Shown here piece by piece: positions 29,942 to 33,358 of a stretch of 33,358 bases of DNA (positions are counted from its first letter, which is position 1; the number at the start of each line of letters is the position of its first letter). The DNA lies in contig NZ_BCQR01000143.1 in the NCBI RefSeq assembly GCF_001552175.1, positions 1-33,358 of the forward strand. The letters are read 5' to 3'. Both the position numbers and the translations under genes were made by a program. This DNA comes from Actinomadura kijaniata NBRC 14229 (lineage in GTDB: Bacteria; Actinomycetota; Actinomycetes; Streptosporangiales; Streptosporangiaceae). The notes beneath the pieces were generated by a model, which saw only the letters and a program-made list of their open reading frames with translations, did no database searches and was not told the origin of the DNA.

Positions 29942-30811
29942 TCAGCGGCCGAGCAGGGCGCGCAGGGCCTTGGTCACCTCCGCCGGGGACTCCTCGGCCA
30001 TGAAGTGGCCGCAGGTGACGGTGGTGTGCTCCAGGTCCGGGGCCCAGGCCCGCCACAGGCCCGCCGCGTCGAAGCCGAGGGCCGCGCCCCAGTCCTGCTG
30101 GAGGACCGCCACCGGCATGCGCAGCCGGTTCCCGGCGGCGCGGTCGGCCAGGTCGTGGGCGTTGTCGATCCCGGCCGAGGCGCGGTAGTCGGCGACGATC
30201 GACGGGACCGCCTCGCGGCAGGCCCTCAGGTAGGCGGCGCGCACGTCGGCGGGGATCGCGTCCGGCGAGTTCGCCCACAGGTCCAGGAAGTGCCCGAAGA
30301 ACGCGTCCGCGCTCGCGGCGATCATCTGCTCGGGCAGTCCCGGCGGCTGCGCCATCAGGTACAGGTGGAAGCCGACGGCCGCCGCGACGCCGTTCATCAC
30401 CTCCCACATGTCCGCCGTGGGCAGCACGTCCAGGCTGGCCAGATGCGTGATCGTCGAAGGGTGGTCCATGGCCGCGCGGAACGCGACCAGCGCGCCCCGG
30501 TCGTGCCCGGCCAGCGCGAACCGCCCGTGCCCCAGCTCCCGGGCCAGCGCCACGATGTCGGCGGCCATGGTCCGCTTGGAGTAGACGTCCTCGGACACGG
30601 CCTCGGGCTTGTCGCTGTCGCCGTAGCCGCGCAGGTCCGGGCAGATCACCGTGTGGTCGGCGGCCAGGTCGGCGGCGACGTGCCGCCACATCAGGTGGGT
30701 CTGGGGGAAGCCGTGCAGCAGGACGACCGGGCTGCCCGAGCCCGCGACGGCGGCGTTGAGGGACACGCCGTCGGCGACGGGGACGCGCAGGTAGTCGAAG
30801 CCGGGGATCAT
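29942..30811 (-). CDS. Alpha/beta hydrolase with Asp nucleophile (epoxide hydrolase/haloacetate dehalogenase-like)
   Basis: 289 residues, cytosolic. Oxyanion motif LLHGFPQTHLMW, strand-4 DLRGYGDSDKP, nucleophile elbow LAGHDRGALVAF (about D104) and catalytic His in TCGHFMAEE (about H269): the set of epoxide hydrolases and haloalkane/haloacetate dehalogenases. The HGFPQTHxMW and RGYGDSxKP patterns are closest to haloacetate dehalogenases. However, fluoroacetate dehalogenases have DRGAR, whose second Arg binds the carboxylate; here it is DRGAL. Defluorination is thus not supported. AAGGAG is 6 bases before the ATG. It is divergent from the SARP-like regulator. Confidence 0.9.
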   Translation of the reverse strand: MIPGFDYLRVPVADGVSLNAAVAGSGSPVVLLHGFPQTHLMWRHVAADLAADHTVICPDLRGYGDSDKPEAVSEDVYSKRTMAADIVALARELGHGRFALAGHDRGALVAFRAAMDHPSTITHLASLDVLPTADMWEVMNGVAAAVGFHLYLMAQPPGLPEQMIAASADAFFGHFLDLWANSPDAIPADVRAAYLRACREAVPSIVADYRASAGIDNAHDLADRAAGNRLRMPVAVLQQDWGAALGFDAAGLWRAWAPDLEHTTVTCGHFMAEESPAEVTKALRALLGR

Positions 30812-30860
30812 GTTCTTCTCCTTGTGGTGGTTGACCAGCGGGTTTCATGGTCGGCGGCGT

Positions 30861-30889
30861 CGATGAGCAACCGATGAGCGCGTTACCGT
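30861..30889 (+). promoter_or_regulatory. SARP-type direct repeat and -10 before the SARP-like gene
   Basis: CGATGAGC occurs at 30861-30868 and 30872-30879, an exact direct repeat with an 11-base period. SARP regulators bind heptamer direct repeats with this period upstream of a -10. A -10-like TACCGT follows at 30884-30889, somewhat closer than usual. Autoregulation is the simplest reading. Confidence 0.5.
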
Positions 30890-30911
30890 GGCGGGGACGG
30901 AGGGGAGGCGT

Positions 30912-32840
30912 GTGGCGGTCGAGTTCGGAGTGCTGGGGCCGGTGGCGGCCTGGGACGCCGACGGGCGGCCGATCGGGCTGAAGGGGCCCCGGCACCGCGC
31001 GGTGCTGGCCCGGCTGATCGTCGCGCGGGGCCGGGTCGTGCCCGCCGCGCGCCTGGTCGACGACCTGTGGGAGGACCCGCCGGACGGCGCGGTGGCCGCG
31101 GTCCGCACGTTCGTCGCGGCGCTGCGGCGCGCGCTGGAACCCGAACGCCCGCCGCGCGCCCCCGCCCGGCTCCTGGTCACCGAGGGGCCGGGCTACGCGC
31201 TGCGCACCGACGCCGTCGACGCCCGGCGTTTCGAACGCGCCGTGGCCGACGCCGCGACCCTGCCGCCGCACGACGCGTTCACCCTGCTGGAGGAGGCGTC
31301 GCGGTGGTGGCGCGGCCCCGCGTACGCCGAGTTCGCCGGGGAGGAGTGGTGCCGGAGCGAGCGGTCCCGGCTGGCCGAACTGCGGCTGGCCGCCGTCGAA
31401 CGCCGCGCCGAGGCGCTGCTGTCGCTGGGCCGCGCCGCCGAGGCCGTGCCGGACCTCGACGCCCACACCACCGAGCACCCCTGGCGGGAGAACGCCTGGC
31501 GGCTGCTCGCCCTCGCCCTGTACCGGACGGGCCGCCAGGCCGACGCGCTGGAGGTGCTGCGCCGCGCCCGGACGCTCCTGGCCGAACGCCTGGGCGTGGA
31601 CCCCGGCGTGGGGCTGCGCCGCCTGGAGACCGACATCCTCGCGCACGCGCCGGACCTCGATCCCGGCGGGGCGGCCGCCCGCGTGTGGGCGCAGACGGCG
31701 GCCGTCTACGACAGCACGGTGGCGTCCGGCGCGCGGGCGCGGCTGGAGTCGGCGGTGGCCCTGCTGCGCGATCTCGCCGTGACCGGGGGCGGCGGGCTGG
31801 AGGCGGCCCGGCGGCACCGCATGGCGGCGGTCGAGGCCGCCGAGGAGCTGGACGATCCGGAGCTGACGGCCCGGGTGGTCGGGGCCTACGACGTTCCGGC
31901 GATCTGGACCCGCTCCGACGACCCCGCCCAGGCCGCCCGCCTCGTGGCGGCCGCCGAACGCACCCTGCCCCGCCTGCCCGCCGGCGCCGACGCGGCGCGG
32001 GCCCGGCTGCTGGCCACCATCGCGATGGAGTCCCGCGGCGACCGGGGCGAACGCGGCCCCCGCGCCGCCCGGCGGGCCGAGGAGATCGCCCGGCGGCTGG
32101 ACGACCCGCGGCTGCTGGCGTTCGCGCTCAACGGCGCGTTCCTGCAGAGCTGCGGGCGCGCGGGCCTGGCCCCGCGCCGGGACGGGATCGGCGCGGAGAT
32201 CATCGCCCTGTCCGAACGGCACGGCCTGACCACGTACACGGTGCTGGGCCACCTCATCCGCCTCCAGGCGCGCAGCGCGCTGGGCGACCTCCCGGAGGCC
32301 GACCGGCACGCGGACGCCGTGGACCGCCTGGCCGAACGCCACGAACTCCCCCTGGCGGGCGTGTTCACCCACTGGTACCGGGCGCTGCGCCTCGACATGA
32401 GCGGCGCGCCCTACGACGAGGCGGAGGCCGCCTATCGCGACGCCGCCGCGCGGCTGGACGGGACCGGGATGCCCGGCCTGGAACGCGGCCTGCCGCCCCT
32501 GGCGCTGCTGTGCCTCCGGCTGCGCCACGGCCTGGACGCCCCCACCGACGGCGCCCTCGACTGGGGCCCCTACCACCCCTGGGCGCGCCCCCTGGTGCTG
32601 CTCGCGCGGGGACGCGCCGAAGCGGCCGCCCTCGCCCTCCGCGAAACCCCCGAACCGCCCCACGACCTGCTCCTGGAGGCGATGTGGGCCCTCACCGCCC
32701 ACGCCGCCGTCGCTCTGGGGGACCGGGAGATCGCCGAACGCGCCCGCGCCGCCCTCGCCCCGGCCGCGCGGGAGTGGGCGGGCGCGGGAAGCGGCCTGCT
32801 GACGCTGGGTCCGGTCGGTCGCTACCTGGAGCGCCGCTGA
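30912..32840 (+). CDS. SARP-like transcriptional activator with BTAD and TPR-like tail
   Basis: 642 residues. The N-terminal OmpR-like winged helix (VAVEFGVLGPVAAWDADGRP, LKGPRHRAVLARLIVARGRV, ARLVDDLWEDPPDGAVAAVR, TEGPGYALR) is followed by the bacterial transcriptional activation domain (about 100-245; RLAELRLAAVERRAEALLSL, AHTTEHPWRENAWRLLALAL, RARTLLAERLGVDPG). The remaining ~390 residues are helical, with repeated Ala/Arg/Leu-rich TPR-like units. No Walker A motif is present, so it lacks the NB-ARC ATPase of AfsR-type proteins. SARPs activate pathway genes; no biosynthetic cluster is seen here, and the divergent hydrolase is the only neighbour candidate. The GTG with GGAGGGGAGG upstream is chosen. 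Confidence 0.9.
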   Translation: MAVEFGVLGPVAAWDADGRPIGLKGPRHRAVLARLIVARGRVVPAARLVDDLWEDPPDGAVAAVRTFVAALRRALEPERPPRAPARLLVTEGPGYALRTDAVDARRFERAVADAATLPPHDAFTLLEEASRWWRGPAYAEFAGEEWCRSERSRLAELRLAAVERRAEALLSLGRAAEAVPDLDAHTTEHPWRENAWRLLALALYRTGRQADALEVLRRARTLLAERLGVDPGVGLRRLETDILAHAPDLDPGGAAARVWAQTAAVYDSTVASGARARLESAVALLRDLAVTGGGGLEAARRHRMAAVEAAEELDDPELTARVVGAYDVPAIWTRSDDPAQAARLVAAAERTLPRLPAGADAARARLLATIAMESRGDRGERGPRAARRAEEIARRLDDPRLLAFALNGAFLQSCGRAGLAPRRDGIGAEIIALSERHGLTTYTVLGHLIRLQARSALGDLPEADRHADAVDRLAERHELPLAGVFTHWYRALRLDMSGAPYDEAEAAYRDAAARLDGTGMPGLERGLPPLALLCLRLRHGLDAPTDGALDWGPYHPWARPLVLLARGRAEAAALALRETPEPPHDLLLEAMWALTAHAAVALGDREIAERARAALAPAAREWAGAGSGLLTLGPVGRYLERR

Positions 32841-32979
32841 GCGCCGTCCGGACGGCGGGGAAAGACCGCGGGGCCATCGGGTGATCCACAAGGAGACGCC
32901 TCAGCGAAGAAAGAGCCCTCTTGAGGAGAACCTCCCGCCCGGCCGGAGGGCCGAGCGGCATCCCGACGCGCCATGACCG

Positions 32980-33183
32980 CTGGCCGACGATGCCGAGCGC
33001 CATCAGCCAGCGGGCCGTCCGGGTCCGTGAAGCGCACGGGTGATCGCCCTCACGGCTCGTCGCCTCCCGTCCGACCCGCCCAGAGGACCGGGCGGCGTCC
33101 TGGCGTGTCCCGGTCCCTGGCCGGTGGTGCCGTGCGCGGTCGATCAGCGGGCCGTCCGGGCCCGTTGAACGCGCGGGTCGCCG
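32980..33183. repeat. Pair of diverged ~70-bp direct repeats
   Basis: Copy 1 (about 32980-33049) and copy 2 (about 33118-33183) share TGGCCG, then TGCCG.GCGC, the block CAGCGGGCCGTCCGGG and then CCGT.GAA.GCGC.CGGGT in the same order. They start 137 bases apart. They may be remains of a decayed repetitive gene or of small mobile repeats. Confidence 0.45.
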
Positions 33184-33223
33184 TCGTGCCGCGATGACGG
33201 GTCAGCCCTGGCGATCTCCGTCG

Positions 33224-33245
33224 CCTCGAATATCCGGATTCGAGG
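33224..33245. promoter_or_regulatory. Inverted repeat upstream of the last gene
   Basis: CCTCGAAT (33224-33231) and ATTCGAGG (33238-33245), perfect 8-bp arms with 6 bases between, 73 bases before the ATG. Nearer the gene, GATCAAC is repeated at 33271 and 33286. These look like regulator sites; no specific family is recognised. Confidence 0.45.
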
Positions 33246-33318
33246 GATCTTTCGCGCCACGCCCCGTCATGATCAACTGAACCAAGATCAACGTTTGGAT
33301 CGTGAAGGAGCTCCCGCC

Positions 33319-33358
33319 ATGTCCGACACCCCCCGCCTTCACCGCCGCGGACTCCTCC
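33319..33358 (+). CDS. Start of a probable exported protein (gene continues beyond the window)
   Basis: Only 13 codons are visible: MSDTPRLHRRGLL. GAAGGAG lies 8 bases before the ATG, so the start is convincing. The HRRGLL pattern after a short polar stretch fits the beginning of a Tat-type signal peptide. Function cannot be stated. Confidence 0.6.
   Translation, partial: MSDTPRLHRRGLL

Larger units (their letters stand above)
32841..33318. other. Non-coding stretch with diverged repeats
   Basis: About 480 bases with no convincing gene on either strand. It contains a 14-base palindrome soon after the SARP stop (GCCGTCCGGACGGC, about 32845-32858), a pair of diverged direct repeats (separate entry), an inverted repeat at 33224-33245 and the control region of the gene that starts at 33319. 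Confidence 0.45.

Noticed and set aside
29942..30811. Fluoroacetate dehalogenase
   Set aside because: The second Arg of DRGAR is Leu, so carboxylate binding is not supported.
29931..32891. 986-codon open frame on the minus strand across the SARP gene and hydrolase
   Set aside because: Product is Gly/Arg/Gln-rich low complexity. The real genes are the SARP-like gene on the plus strand and the hydrolase in another minus-strand frame.

Overview
The window comes from a very GC-rich actinomycete. Codon third positions are almost always G or C, and GTG starts are common. Several genes look leaderless: a -10-like hexamer lies 6-7 bases before the start codon. The gene mix (SARP-type and LysR regulators, an AA10 polysaccharide monooxygenase, DrrA-like ABC exporters, an ECF sigma factor, DUF4097 and PspC proteins) fits Streptosporangiales or Thermomonosporaceae (Actinomadura-like). 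That placement is inference. No phage, CRISPR array or intact insertion sequence is visible.

Layout. 1-3.4 kb: the 5' part of an acyl-CoA synthetase gene and an APC/KUP-like permease with a long, possibly structured leader. 3.4-5.5 kb: a translationally coupled AA10 LPMO and DUF305 lipoprotein pair, divergent from a MarR regulator whose promoter carries a SlyA-like palindrome. 5.5-5.85 kb: two gene relics (GroEL tail, TetR-like tail). 5.85-8.5 kb: a secreted basic protein, a DHA2-type MFS exporter and a divergent ArsR-like regulator with shared operator DNA. 8.6-10.8 kb: a small lipoprotein, a gene remnant, a small UvrD-tail-like (Tudor/SH3) protein, a hairpin-rich spacer and tRNA-Glu(TTC). 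10.8-14.7 kb: a membrane-anchored metallophosphatase, a minimal zincin, a second MFS protein and a PspC protein. 14.8-17.2 kb: an acyl-CoA dehydrogenase and aspartate-semialdehyde dehydrogenase. 17.2-19.0 kb: a cupin protein, a divergent LysR regulator and an internally deleted methyltransferase pseudogene. 19.0-22.5 kb: a DUF4097 - ABC ATPase - ABC permease operon, divergent from a regulator that fuses an IS30-type HTH to a MarR-like wHTH, with a GTTGC repeat array between them. 22.7-27.4 kb: a secreted PAF-AH-like hydrolase, an ECF sigma factor with its putative membrane anti-sigma partner, and a large secreted protein. 27.4-30.8 kb: two truncated relics, a LysR/Rid-family divergent pair, a secreted protein and an alpha/beta hydrolase. 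30.8-33.36 kb: a SARP-like regulator without an NTPase domain, a non-coding stretch with diverged repeats, and the first codons of a probable exported protein.

Three units look like self-contained, little-described systems. (1) The LPMO-DUF305 pair could be a copper enzyme with a dedicated copper-handling lipoprotein. (2) The ECF sigma operon and the following secreted-protein gene are each preceded by almost the same 28-base element, so the secreted protein is probably the sigma factor's target. (3) The DUF4097-ABC exporter faces a regulator that looks built from a transposase DNA-binding domain, across six GTTGC/GCAAC half-sites. All functional statements rest on motif recognition by eye; no database search was run.
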